Shown in pieces: positions 25,550 through 38,100 of a DNA stretch of 64,000 nucleotides. The stretch is taken from NCBI RefSeq assembly GCF_030272615.1, contig NC_081406.1, positions 232,428,396-232,492,395 of the forward strand. Direction: 5' to 3'. The notes beneath the pieces were generated by a model. The model had not been told where the DNA came from and did no database searches. It worked only from the letters and a program-made list of their open reading frames with translations. The number at the start of each line of letters is the position of its first letter. Position 1 is the first letter of the stretch. The translations under genes and the position numbers were made by a program. This DNA is from Cryptomeria japonica. Lineage: Eukaryota > Streptophyta > Pinopsida > Cupressales > Cupressaceae.

Positions 25550-25560
25550 TAAAGGGGGGG
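25550..25560 (+). other. Polypurine tract of the copia element
   Basis: AAAGGGGGGG directly precedes the 3' LTR, the usual site for plus-strand priming. Confidence 0.85.
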
Positions 25561-27095
25561 TTTATTAGCATTATTAATATTGACAAAACCTATTAATCCA
25601 ATGAACCAGTATATTAGCTGAGATTTGTCATTGATGACTAACACTAACTAGTGGAGTGGTGTATCTCAGTAGAAAAGGTGATGGCTTGCAAACAACATGG
25701 AAGCAACATCAGAGATAGATGATCAAGGTTCAATCAGTTCAAGGGAAGGCAAAATAAGCCAACCAGTCTGTCATTCAAGAAGATCGGTGTTAAGGTCAAA
25801 TCTTCAAGTTGGCTATTCTGATGATGATGTAGTCATAGAAGGTGACTTAGGCAAGAAGGCTTGAGGTCCTATGCAAATCGGAACCTCATTAGCAAACATG
25901 AAAAGAGGTTTGATGGAAGTACTGCAAACTGGTAGCAAAGGATGAACCAGTAGTGAAGAGTGCAGTGGTATACTGGTAGGCCAGTGAAGAAGAAGGAAGA
26001 TAGGTGGTCCTTAAATCTAGGAGCGGTTATCAGTTACAAAGTTGCGATGGCAAAATGTGAGTTGGTTAGTTTGTGATAACACTAAACTAAAGGTTAGTGA
26101 AGTCAACTTCAGTCATCATGCAGTTAAGCCATGATTTCTTGTGGATTTTCTTGTTCGCATTTAAAAGATTGAACTCGACCCAGAAGTTGCTATTTTTGGG
26201 GGATGCAGTGGCAAATTGGGATGAATAGTTGGTGGAATTGTTGCAAGGTGTGCAGAGAAAGAGCGAGAATATTTTAATTTGAAATCTACCAAGATTCATG
26301 ATTGCATTGATTAAGGAAACACCTGAAGGTGATGATAGAGGGAGTATAAAGTGTTTTGAGTTCATTCAAAATATTTTTGATCGAAAAATTTACAAAGTGT
26401 AAATCTCGTGAGAGGTGATCCAACGTGCAAAGTGAAGAGTGAGGAAGTGCTAAGTAATTTAGCAGAGCAGAGTGTGTGTGAAGTAGACTGACAGAGTGTA
26501 GCGCTGAGGGTATGAGCAGAGAACCGGTGTAGTGCAGAGCAGACACAACCAGTGTAGATAGAGTATGAGATTCATTGTGATCTAATCAAGCTATCAGTAT
26601 CTATTCCAGCAGATCAACTTCTTGTTGCTTTCTAACCATTGCAACTCAAAATCCCTTAACCGGGTGGACTCTAATAGGTCATGTTGTTTAAATCCCTTAA
26701 TCTAGTGTCATCTTGATTGATGATTTAAGTCCTTTAATCAAGCTACCTTTAACAGGGTAAAGGCTTTAAAAGGCCTAGATTCAAATCCTTTAACCGGGTG
26801 GCACTTAACAGTGTCTCTATAAATCTCCTAATAGGGATGGCTCCTTATAGGGCATGCTCCAGAAGAGTACAAATTTTGTGAGCATAAACTCACACCATGG
26901 TTTTCTCCCATTTGGGTTCCCATGAGTTAATTCTTGGTGTTATTGAGTATCTTTTCATGCATGCATGTTCTCCTGTAATAACTATTTGTGTTGATAAATG
27001 CTAAGTTAATGCAGACTTGAGTAAAAGGGTTTTAATTCTATAAAACCAATAGGTGATTGATTCCCCCACCTCTCAGTCACTGGTGGGGACGCACA
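25561..27095 (+). repeat. 3' LTR of the copia element
   Basis: It is homologous to 19429-20961 along its whole length and ends GGGGACGCACA. The first bases have drifted from TGTTGG to TTTATTAG, so the exact start may be off by a base or two. Confidence 0.92.
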
Positions 27096-27109
27096 AGGAT
27101 GAGCATGAA

Positions 27110-27425
27110 ATTTGGCGATATATTTGCCAAGTATATTTGATTAAGCTTCAAAAGCCTTTTCAACATATATTCATATTTTGCTCCAGAGTCATTGTATTCT
27201 TGATATGACATCTCTGTGAGGCATTTTAAAACAGTTAACACCATGCATATAGTCTAGTACAACAAAGCTATCGATCCTCCATACCTTGATAGGTTTCCAC
27301 ATCTTGGCCCACGACTCCCTTTGTTGACCGAGGAATGAAAGATGTTGTGGCATTGCACCTACAAATTGCATTTTCTTTGAAATTTCTAAAGCTTCCGCAA
27401 CCAATACTCTGCGCATTTCCTACAC
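27110..27425 (-). pseudogene. Possible relic of a pentatricopeptide-repeat gene
   Basis: On the minus strand EALEISKKMQFVGAMPQHLS (27387 down to about 27330) resembles the end of one PPR helix pair, and KMPHRDVIS near 27205 resembles the linker between the next pair (canonical plant form FDKMP.RDVVSW). The part between seems to have lost or gained bases, and a stop follows. The copia element sits immediately downstream on this strand. Recognition is from two motifs only. Confidence 0.35.
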
Positions 27426-28452
27426 TCATGGCGTCCATGAAACAATAAGAGCAAAACCCGAATGCATACCTTCACACCGAAGACCCACACACTGGGATGA
27501 AAAAAATTCAATGCCAACGCGGGGGTGCGGGATTACCCCGCTACCTCGCAATACTTTTATCTTTGATTTGATTTTCATACGGGGACGCAGATTCACCAAT
27601 GAATTTATTTTTACCTTATTTGTTGAATAAATATTCCACTCATGCTCATAAAGTTATATTAAAGCAATATTTTATCATCATACCCTTTACATGAATTCAT
27701 AATGGGCCCCACCATTAATGCAATTGAATTCTGAAACCACATTTGAACACAACTAGGGTGAAACATGAAGCAAGTTGTTTTAAAAAAAATTCATGTTTGA
27801 CATTTCTATTATTCATTGTTTAAATCATAAGATGATTTAATAAAATATTTTCAAAACAATCTTAATCAATCCTTATATTGTGAGAATGTAAGCCGGCTCC
27901 ACTTGTGGGTTCGACTATTTTTTTTTCTTTTTGAGCCACTAGACCTAAAACCACATCATATTGGAGTTTGAACCATACCAATGTGCTTTTGATACCAAAA
28001 GTTCAACTGGCTCATCTCCTCTTTTTGTCCTCTGTCACTTCTTCACAATGATCAAAACAGTCCAAGTAACCTCAAAAACTCCCCTTAAAAACTGACCAAA
28101 ATACATCATAAGACTCTGAAAATTGGCAAACATGTAGATTTATATGCGGAGGATCATCCTGCAAAACAAATTCTCTTGACGCTTCATGGAGTGCAATATT
28201 TTTATCGCCAAAGATGACAACTTAGCTATTTCTGCATTAAAACCTGTCAAAACCTCTTCAAACCTTGTTTCAAATCCATTTTGAAAAAATAGCTAATGAC
28301 ATCATGAGGGTATGGAAACCTGCATACAAGCTCATTTAGATGTGTGGAATCATAGAAACTAATTGGTTTGATAAAAAAATCACCTCGGAGTGAGATATAA
28401 ATGCTCAAAGTGAGCTCTCCTGAAACACTTTGCACTGAGCAATCTGCAAAAC
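27426..28452. other. Spacer between two retrotransposons
   Basis: AT-rich DNA with no supported gene. It forms the left flank of the insertion at 28458 and continues at 50033. Confidence 0.5.
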
Positions 28453-28457
28453 ATAAC

Positions 28458-28966
28458 TATTAGAACATAATGTTATTAGGGATCACATCCTTATAATATT
28501 TATATATAATGTTCTAATATAAGGTTATAAAACCTTATATATTATATTCTTTATAAGCATATCCCATTTGAAATAATTATAATCTAATAATGATTAGATT
28601 ATTAATTATTAATGAGTGGGGGTTATTGAAAAGGTGTGACTAGTGAAGCCACCCTTCCTCCTATATTTAAGGAGGTTCTCTCTCATTTGATAGGTATGTG
28701 AATTTGGAGCTTTTATGTTGAGTTGTATCACTATGCACAAGAGGTATTATTGGCCATGTGGAAGTATTGGAGGAGTATCCCCAGGTTCATGTCTATTTTA
28801 TGATAGACAATATTTGTAAGTGTTTTAATTAAATGATGCTTTATGGGGTTTTTTACCTGAAAGGTTTTTCCCCATGTATATCTTGTGTAATGTGTACATT
28901 TATGCATGTATGATTCTTATTTTATTGTTTATAATGATTAGTATCCTAAGATCCTAATTTCTAACA
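28458..28966 (+). repeat. 5' LTR of the outer element
   Basis: It matches 49515-50027. The first two bases are TA rather than TG, a single decay of the canonical terminus; it ends CTAACA. Confidence 0.92.
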
Positions 28967-28979
28967 TGGTATCAGTGCC
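28967..28979 (+). other. Primer-binding site of the outer element
   Basis: TGGTATCAGTGCC directly abuts the LTR, close to the methionine-tRNA site TGGTATCAGAGC. Confidence 0.8.
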
Positions 28980-30496
28980 TTTTAGGCTATGCTAATCATT
29001 TTTACAGGATATACTAGAAGACATGTTGAACTTGAAGGGAAACCTCTTTATGCTCTTGCAAAATACAATTTGTGCAATATATTTGGTGATATCTTTTAAA
29101 ATTTCCATATTTTTTTTCTAAAATATTCAAATAGCATAGGATTTTGATTTGCAACTATTTGATTATTAGGTGATAAATATAGATTATATGCTGATATCAA
29201 TAGATCATTGTCCCAATTTAAATAGATCATTGAACATTTACATGCCTTGATCCTTATATGACAATTTTTTTTCCATATAAAACTAGCCTTTAGATGTACA
29301 AAAATAAATATAATTTTATAACCATAAAAAACAAAACCTATTTCATAATAACGTATAAAAACATCCACGAGACTTAACTTAAAAGAAAACATATATGAAA
29401 ATATTAATATCATTATTATCATTCAATAATTACAATTTTCATTTCCTTAAAATATCAACCTCTATTCACTATGGGTCCTTTTTTTGTGATATTGCTATGC
29501 TTTGTGGCTTCATCTATGATTACCCTCTAATAGTTGTCTACAATGTGAAGATCCCAAGACCCCACACTTAACAAAAGGTCTTATGTACTTATAAAAGTCG
29601 AAGAAGGTAAAGTATCTTAAATTCACGACCTTGTTCATTTGCTTTCATTAGTTTTTAATCTTTAGCTATTAATGAGTGGAGTGTCGACAATCTTCTCCAA
29701 CCGACATCTCTCTTTTCCTAATTTGCACGAATATTTAAAGTAAACTTGTTATCTCTAGGGAATGTTATATGATATATTCAATCATTCTTTTATGAAAAGA
29801 TCTTTGTGCTCAATGTGCAACTTCCTTTGTAAGGCCATTGGCAGTGTGCTTGAAATATTCCCAAAATGCAATAAATGTGTTATCGTAGTTGGAATGTTGT
29901 TTTCTAATACTATCATGCATGCCCAACTCAACGTTCCATTGTTTAGGAATGGATATAAATTCAATATGGGTTGAAGCTCATTCTTTTAGCAAAAAGCTGA
30001 GTATTTTATGAACATCACGAGTCCTTTGAGAGCCATAATAAAAACATGAGAACACAATTTTAGGTTATAATAAGGAACTTGAGAAGATACTTAGTGACTA
30101 AGAACATGTGGATGAACAATATTTTTTCTGCTCTTAATCGATGACCAACTTCAAATTCTTCTAATCTTGAAAGAGTTAAGAGTATCTCCATAGTTGCATT
30201 CTCAACAAACCTATATTTACATCTCTAAAAATTTGAATAAGCTTTCACAAATTTTAAACATAACTCATATACCCACTATCTTTGACACAATATAATAGAG
30301 CAAGTTGTCTTCTAATTGAAAAGCGCATTTTGTCACTAGCTTGACAATGTTTTAATATGAATAAATTTTTTATGCCTTGGAAGGGAATTTTGCAGCTTGG
30401 GTGTTGCTCACCCATTCTAGAGTCAACATTTGTTCATCAAAAACTATTAGCCATTATGTCAAATATCGCCTTCATCCATTACCCAAATATTAAATA
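28980..30496 (+). other. Left internal part of the outer element
   Basis: AT-rich with no retroelement protein motif in any frame. The longest open frames, around 100 codons, have no coding character. Confidence 0.5.
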
Positions 30497-30501
30497 GTTA
30501 G

Positions 30502-31286
30502 TGTAGACACCTAAAATTGTCGTGTCTAATTAAATAAATATTTTTATTTATTTAATTATTTTAGCCTAATTCTTCTATTAATTAAATAAATATTTATTTA
30601 TTTAATTAATTCATTTATCCTCTTCTAGCCTTATTTCTCATTTAAATAAATACATTTATTTATTTAAATTATCCTTTTCCTAAATTAAATAAATATCTTA
30701 TTTATTTAATTGATCTCACTTCTTCTATTAATTAAATAAATCTTTATTTATTTAATTAATTCATTAACCTTTTCTACCCATGACACATGTCATTCATCTC
30801 TTAATTCATACACTACCTACCCCTTTCAGTATTTTATTATTTCTTTTACCTACCCTCTAATCATAGCCAACCTCCTTTTACACCTCTCAATCTTATCCCT
30901 CCATTTCATATAGTGTCTTCTATATAAGGAGATACTTCCTTCATTATCAAACCCTGGCTAATCAATTTTATGCACTTGACTACACTACGCTTTTGAGCAT
31001 ATGCGATCCTACTTGCAACCACATTCCATTCTTTGTTGAGCTCTTGTGCACATAAAATCTGAGAGCAAATATATCAAGCAAGATCAATGGAGATAGGAAG
31101 AATGGAGATCCAAACCCTATTGGACATGTGATGGTATAATCTTTGTGATTTCATTTGATTTGCATTGTCTTAGGTAATCTTCATATGTTATGGTGGATCT
31201 TTGTTGTTGTTAGGCTAGGGTTTTGTGGTTGAATTCATTTAGCCTTTCAATATCATCATTGTTGTTATCCATTTTCACCATAAACA
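30502..31286 (+). repeat. 5' LTR of the gypsy element
   Basis: It starts TGTAGACACC and ends CATAAACA. The first 270 bp carry five AT-rich palindromes built around ATTAAATAAAT and ATTTATTTAAT. A TATA-like box sits at 30921. Confidence 0.95.
30921..30928 (+). promoter_or_regulatory. TATA-like box in the gypsy LTR
   Basis: TATATAAG at 30921 is repeated at the matching place in the 3' LTR (near 46533). A single such box in the middle of an LTR is the expected position for the element's RNA polymerase II promoter; function is inferred. Confidence 0.6.
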
Positions 31287-31288
31287 TT

Positions 31289-31306
31289 TTGGCACGCCCG
31301 GTGGGA
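31289..31306 (+). other. Primer-binding site of the gypsy element
   Basis: TTGGCACGCCCGGTGGGA starts three bases after the LTR. TGGCACGCCCGGTGGG-type sites are seen in plant Ty3/gypsy elements; which tRNA it pairs with needs a tRNA search. Confidence 0.8.
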
Positions 31307-31436
31307 CCCTTGTCCCTTTTTGCATTTAACATCCTTGTTGTAGATTTTGTGTTTCGAAGTTGCAGATCTGACATTTTCGATAGCATTTTGATATTTTTGC
31401 ATCTGCGTACTTTCGGATCGCGTTTTTGATTTTCTA

Positions 31437-31655
31437 GTGCATCTGCGACATCTGGAATCGCGTCTATGTTGTCGACAGTATTTTATTTTGATGATTTCAG
31501 AAACCGCGTTTGTGTTCCTCAGTCGCGTCTGAGATGTTTTTAGACGTGTCTATGTCCAGAAGTCGTGTCTGGGTTATGGAGCCGCGTCTGTGTCTCATAG
31601 AACCGCGTCTGCGTCACGAAGTCGCGTCTGTGTCGAAGGTAATCGCATCTGTGCG
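31437..31655 (+). repeat. CGCGTCTGTG motif array, sense leader
   Basis: About ten degenerate copies of CGCGTCTGTGTC, CGTGTCTATGTC and similar, spaced about 15-25 bp apart, for example near 31568, 31585 and 31622. Confidence 0.8.
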
Positions 31656-32877
31656 CATCGGTTTCAATTTTTTTTGGGTTTATTGATTTGGTTTTGGGTT
31701 TTGCATTTAAGGTTTCAGATCCGGTTTATTTTGAGCTAACATTTTCAGATCTAGCTAACGAAATTGGTGCATCTTGTCTTGAAAGCAAAATAGTTTGATT
31801 GAAGGCCCCTATTTTCACAAAGTCTTTTGGATTTAAAATTTACCTAACTTGTGTGCTTGCAGGAAGGGGTGATTATTTCAAACAATCCAAACTACTAACA
31901 ACTCTTTGTTGCAGGTCCTTGGCAAGGGTTTTTAGATTTTTATTGTGTGCTTTGTTTTCATAGACTAGCAAACACTTCAATTGGTGCACTAAAATTGAAT
32001 CATTGTCTTTTGTGTCTTGAGCAATAGGCTCTTTTTGTTTAATCTTTAGAGGGCCTGTCTTCCCGTGTGGTCATTAGGACTACTAGTGAGAAGAGAACGA
32101 CCCAAGTGGTAGCAAAAGAAAATCCATCTTCTTCCAAACCACTATAAATAACTGTATTCATGGTGAAAACTATGAATAACGTGTGCTGATTAGTTCATAC
32201 CGACACTATGTCTCCCCATAAACCCATTTGATCAAATTTATTTGATCATTTGTAGGGCGTAACCCCTACCGTCTGGGAGCCTTATGTATTTACAGAGCTG
32301 AAAGAGTCGCATGTATGGCCACACGAGCGGATGCCCTTACTAGCACCTTTTTGTTTTAGAAGCCAAAATCCTTCTAGTTGTTGAGGCAGGAGGTCAGACC
32401 TCTGGTAGCAACCCACACACATACGGTTCTTAGTAGAGATACAAAGTTCGCCATGGGGAGTTTTCATGGGGACTAATGCTTGGCTGACTCGAGAAGTGAG
32501 TGCCAAGGGTGGAGCTAGTGAGGTCAAGCATCTAAGTATCCGCTCTGAATAGCGTAGCCTCGGGGGTAAAACCCCATGTGGGATCAACAACTATTGTCTT
32601 GGCCAGCCATAAGAATTGTACTTGACATATTTTAAACATTCAAAACCATTCAAGACCAAACAGCAAAACATTGTGTCTTTTGTGTCTTCAAGTGTATGCA
32701 AAACATTTTTTTACATCAAACAACACACCTTGCTTGGAGTCATTTTGAGTCTAGACACTTGCAAACATTGGGTCTTCATCAACACTGTGTCCTCTTGTCA
32801 CGAAAAATAGTCAAACAGTCAGATTTGGTCACAACAAAATGACTTCACAGATTGGAAAAAATTGCACAAATTTTGCA

Positions 32878-33068
32878 GAAACGCGTCTGTGTCTGACATA
32901 ATAGTGTCTATGTTGTATAACCGCATCTGTGAAGGGCAAAAATGCATCTGTGTTTCCAGAATCAACAGTGCATTTTACAAAAATCTCAGAAGCACGTCTG
33001 TGTTAAACAGAACCACGTCTGTGTCAGGAAATCGCGTTTGTGAAGTATACAGGTGCGTCTGTGTTCAG
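32878..33068 (+). repeat. CGCGTCTGTG motif array, before gag
   Basis: A second cluster with forms such as ACGCGTCTGTGTCTG, ACCGCATCTGTG, GCACGTCTGTGTT and GGTGCGTCTGTGTT. The motif matches the array at 31437-31655. Confidence 0.8.
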
Positions 33069-33628
33069 AATTGACAAAAAAAAAAAAAACTGTTACAGTC
33101 CAACAAACAAACATAGTTAGTTTTGGAATTCTTGAGCTTCCTAGGTCATTTCTCCAGGGTTCATTTAGCATTCAACTTGTCTTTGGGTCTCACAAAGTCC
33201 ATCATTGCTTTACATCTCACATTACATTCACATTTGTCTAAACTTGAGTCAAAAGTTCACTTGCTTGTTCTCATCATACTTTGTCAACACACTACATACA
33301 ACAACACTTTGCTAAGTGGTCCCTCATCAAGGTCTATCACCTTTGGGTCTCTTTTGGTCTTACTTAGAGTCAAGGTCAACTTACCTCATCAAGAGAAACT
33401 ATCCTCTCTTTGGAAGTCACACCTACTCTACTACATACATACTTGGTCTTACACTTTGGACATTGCAAGTACACCTCAGATTCATTTACATTCCATCCAA
33501 CTCTTGGTCTTCCATACTTTTTCCATTTTCATCTAGTCTCACACATCTTGGTCAATACCTAGTTCATAGTTGAAACCCGTCTTCAAAAATCTAGGAGAGA
33601 AACTAAAGAGGCTCAAGAGTCCACAAAC

Positions 33629-35150
33629 ATGAGTGTCTATGAGTATGACAATGATGTCTTTTTCAATACTGATCGTAACACATTACCTAACATGGATGCC
33701 TATAGAAACATTCCAAATGTTGAGAACATGGACACTACAAACAACAATGATACACACAATGACAATATGGACAACTTTTCTGTACATTCAGCAGAAGTGG
33801 AAGACACCATTATGAATCCTCATTTTAATCGATTGGTTGAGGAAATAATGAGGAGAGATAGACAATACTTTCTACAAGTGATGGCACAAAGTGGAACCAA
33901 GATACCTCATGATTTTGACATGTCTCAAATAATGGAACATCGACCTTTGCAACAACCTCAATCCAACATGGATCAAAGGAGGCCTAATAGTGGAGGCAAT
34001 AGAGGACCACATCTTGTGCCTGAATCACCATCATCTTTGTTTCAAAAACCAGAGGTCCCACATACACATGGTCAAGCATATGATACTTACCTTTGCAGAC
34101 CATTATGGAAGTCTTATGCAGAGAAATATGCTTAATCACATAATAATGCTAAGGATCAACCACCAAAGCAATTGGATATTCAAAGGCATGCTCAAAATTT
34201 GGACACAAGGAAACTCCGTGTCAAATTTGGGGGCAACACATTAGAACATGACATGCCTGTAGAGTATGGTATACATGGACAAAATAGATATGGCGTTCCT
34301 CAACATGAATCTATACCAAGTGGTCCATATACATAGCATCACTATAGACCTCCTCCATATGAACATGTGTATGATCAATATCATCCATAAATGCAACATG
34401 CTCCTCCTCCAATTGGCGCCTCAAGCATAGGGTATGGTCCAAGAAGTCGATCTCCACCTAAGAGCAATTTGGAGCAACAAATCAGGGACTTACAAAAGAA
34501 AATGGAGGACATAAATACACCAAAGCCAACATACACAATGAGAGACATATGTCCTTATCCATTTGACAAGAGCATTCCAATGCCTCCATTTCCTACACAC
34601 TTTGTGACACCTAAGTTTGATAAGTATAGAGGAAAAGGGGATCCTAAGGCACACATAAGATAGTTTTTCACAGCTTGCATTGAGGTAGCAGCAGAAGAGA
34701 CATATTTGATGAGATTATTCCCCCAGAGCCTAGGCGATCAAGCTATGGAATGGTTCTCCCAACTTCCACCTGAAATTAAGTCATGGGGTGACTTAGCAGA
34801 GGCATTTATTCAACATTTCTCCTACAACATAAAGATAGACATATCAGTCACTACTTTGTGCAACACCAAGCAAAAAGAGGGAGAGTCTTTTGCATCATTT
34901 TTACAAATATGGAGAAATCTAGCCAGCAGATGCTCTTGTGAAATTCCACAAAAATAAATGGTAGAAATATTCACCCAAAATGTTAACAAAGAAATTGGTT
35001 ATGATCTAAGGAAAGCTTGTTTGTCCACCTTCAAGGACATTATTGAAAAAGGCTTAGCGACAGAAAAGGTCCTAATTGAACAAGGAGTCATTAAGATATT
35101 CAAGGAAAACAAAGATGACTTTAAAGGAAAAGACAAGCCAAGATTTGGAA
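33629..35150 (+). pseudogene. Gypsy gag, interrupted by stops
   Basis: One frame from ATG 33629 runs to about 35150, with a Gln/Asn/Asp-rich N-terminus and a retrotransposon gag domain around 34500-35050 (PFPTHFVTPKFDKYRGKGDP, then SLGDQAMEWFSQLP). Five stops interrupt it: TAA 34133, TAG 34334, TAA 34388, TAG 34661 and TAA 34955. All are one C-to-T change from a Gln codon, and the flanking sequence stays in phase. A 1-nt frameshift near 35150 leads into pol. The protein would form the particle shell and bind element RNA. Confidence 0.85.
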
Positions 35151-38100
35151 TAAAAACAAGAACACAGTCAATGATGGTGTGGTGGATGCCAATACGGTGC
35201 GACCCAAATTCATTTTTTCCGGATCAAGTTCTACAAATAATCAAGTGAATACTCAAACAACTTCTAGATCATGAAGGAAGTACACTCCATTGGGAGAACC
35301 ACTTGAGTCAGTTTTCAAAAAGCTAGTGGCAAATAAGGTAATCACAGTTCCAGATTTTCCTCCATATGAACCAAAGGTTAAACCAAATTGGTGGAATGAT
35401 GACAAATATTGTGAATTTCATAAGAGCAAGGGTCATAAGACAGGAAATTGTCATCGACTGAAAAACATCATACAAGATCTCATTGATAGAGGTGACATTG
35501 AGATTGAGGGATACTCATCCAATCAAGAACATGAGATGTTTAAGGAACCATTCCCAAAGCATGAAAAGGGAAAAGCTAAAGCCACAGATGACCAAACCAA
35601 CTATACCAGAGCAACCTATAACTATGATTCAACTATCAATCACATTTCGATGGACAATTACGTTTCTACCATTATCATCAAGGACAAAAACCCTGATAAT
35701 TCTACCTGGAGACCCAAGATTGTCCTAAAAGGTGTTGGATCTTCTTCCGAACCTACCTCTGAATGTCATGTTACAACTCGTCGAGGTAAATTTACTTTGC
35801 AAGGTGCTCCAGCCAAAAATACCCCATATTCATCAACCAAGCCTGAGTATGACCTTATAGAACAATTAGGGAAAACACCCGCGCTCATCTCCATCCTTGA
35901 GCTTTTACGCATATCCCCCACACATAAAGCCATTCTTGATAAAATCTTGAGAGACACTGCTGTCCCTACTGATCTGAACGTGGACCAGTTTCAAGTCATG
36001 GTGGGATACCTTTCCATTCCACACTCTCTTACATTCACAGAAGCCGATGATGCCTCCGTGAGTCAGCCACATAATGAACCTTTACACATTGAAGCCTTCA
36101 TACAGAAACATCGAATAAAATGAGTCCTGATAGATGGAGGAGCTGGTCTAAACATTTGTACATTGAGCACAATTAAACAATTGGGATATTCTGATAAAGC
36201 TATGAATTCTACAAATCAAATCACCATCAAGGCATATGATGATGAAGAGCGTTCATCCAAGGGCACAGTCACCTTACCTCTCAGAGCTGGGCCAGTTATG
36301 AAGGATGTGGTTTGTCAAGTCCTAGATCTAGATCTCACTTACAACATATTGCTAGGGCGTCCTTGGATTCATGAAATGAGGGCAGTCCCGTCTACATATC
36401 ACCAATGCATTAAGTTTCCTCACAATGGAGTGGAGCTAACAGTTAATGATGATCCCAATCCGTTCATATACTGCAATAACCTGAGATAAAAAACTGAGAC
36501 CATCATTCCCAGTAATCGCGAAGCTATTCCTTCTTCGACATACATTGATCCTGAGTCATTAAAACCTTCGACATCAAAACAAGGTGAGCTTAAAGGCAAA
36601 TTTCAGGACAAGGGCATGGGGGAATACACTTTAAATCAGACCATGTACTTATGACAAGTCATGAGTTCACCAAAAGAATATGGAAGACCACATCCTAACA
36701 AGCGAGTATCCATCATGATACTTATATGGGACCATACTACCTTTCAAAGATGGGGTGAACTGGAAGAGGAAGACTTATACAAAATGCTTTACAAAGACAT
36801 TGAAGATGATACACAAGATCACATCAGTCTACCATGTGAGAAATATGGCAAAGGTTTCAAGATCCTACAAAAATTCGGGTATGATGGCAAAATCCCTCTT
36901 GGGTTACAAAAGGAAGGCATCATTGAACCTTTACAACCTGAATTGACTTTAAAAAAGGAACGCTCGAAAGGACTTGGTTTCTTGACTTCCAAGGTCCACA
37001 CTCAAAGGACAGAAGAAGCCTTACAAATCAAAGCTGCCAAAATTCAACAAGAGGGTCGCTATTCCACAGACTCCAATGAATGGGAATGGGGTTTAGACAA
37101 ATCTTCCAGTGACTATGAGCTCACCGAGACATTCAGAGAGCCAGATGAACCCACAAAAGAGGAGGAATTTTATAAAAAGTTCAAAGTTGGTCAAGAAACA
37201 ACCCATGAGGATTCCACACAGTCCTTGTCTCAAGGTCCTAGGTTGAAATCACATAGGATGAGAACACCTGTCCCAGAACGCGCTACTAGTGATGATAATT
37301 TGGATTCACTCGCAATCGAGACTGATGAGGAGAGTGCCATCGATGACCTCGATAATTACCTTGACATACCTGAATATAACTGCATCTTCACTCTTAGCCC
37401 CGCTAACTTTGAAGACATTAAAGGCCTTCCCCTTGTTCACCACCAACTCATTGACTGGGATCATGAAGGACCTGCACAGTTTGACACATTCCAAAATGAT
37501 GAAGCTTTTATTGACTATCTTGGCATATGAGATGATCTTCCCCCTGGGGACCATAAAGTGGGATACACTATAGAACTCAATAGCGTGGCATATTTTGGTG
37601 AGGGTGTCGGACCTTCCAGTCGCAAAAATGTGAAAATAAGAACAAACCAAGGGTCTTATGGCGAAAACCACACTGTGGCACTGTCTGACCCCAAAAAAGT
37701 AAAAAGAAAGGACGTATCTGAGGGCAAAAACCTCTCTGAGGCACCTGAAGATGGAAGGCTCGACATTCTCCCAGCATCATATGAGGAAAAGTCATCCATG
37801 TTGGTAGAGGAGACTATCAAAAAAAACATTGGTACAGAAGAGGTTCCACACAACATATTCCTGGCACAATCATTGACAGAGTCAGAAAGGTCAAAATTCA
37901 TAAGTTTCTTCAAAGAACAACAAATCAACTTTGCCTGGTCATATGCTGATATGCCTGGATTAGATCTGGATTTGGTAATGCATCATTTGACAGTTAAACT
38001 GGGGGCAAAACCAGTGAAACAGAAATTAAGAAAGATGCATCCACAAGTGGCATTACTAGTCAAAGCAGAACTTGAGAAATTATTGGATGTTGGATTCATA

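Larger units (their letters stand above)
19429..27095 (+). mobile_element. Ty1/copia LTR retrotransposon, decayed, complete
   Basis: The element is 7,667 bp, with LTRs of 1,533 and about 1,535 bp and a perfect 5-bp TSD AGGAT at 19424-19428 and 27096-27100. A primer-binding site follows the 5' LTR and a polypurine run precedes the 3' LTR. The internal order gag, protease, integrase, RT, RNase H places it in Ty1/copia (integrase before RT). Coding regions carry at least three frameshifts and many stops, so it cannot be autonomous. The LTRs differ by about 7% over their first 300 bp, counted by eye, which implies an old insertion. Confidence 0.95.
31307..33628 (+). other. Leader of the gypsy element
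   Basis: A 2.3-kb untranslated stretch between primer-binding site and gag. It holds two arrays of a CGTCTGTG motif, a Cys- and Trp-coding-like stretch around 32280-32590 that I read as chance, and a 12-base A run near 33078. No supported gene. Confidence 0.6.

Noticed and set aside
29782-29974. Minus-strand frame resembling a gene fragment
   Set aside because: Sixty codons with no recognised motif, inside the non-coding part of an LTR element.
31437-31655. Regularly spaced motif reminiscent of a CRISPR array
   Set aside because: The motif is short and degenerate with uneven spacers, and it sits in a plant retrotransposon leader.
32282-32590. Minus-strand frame of 102 codons in the gypsy leader
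   Set aside because: No TATA box, no splice partner and no recognisable motif, unlike the antisense gene near the 3' end.
33123-33573. Plus-strand frames of 85-137 codons before gag
   Set aside because: No motif; overlapping frames are equally open, and the position fits untranslated leader.
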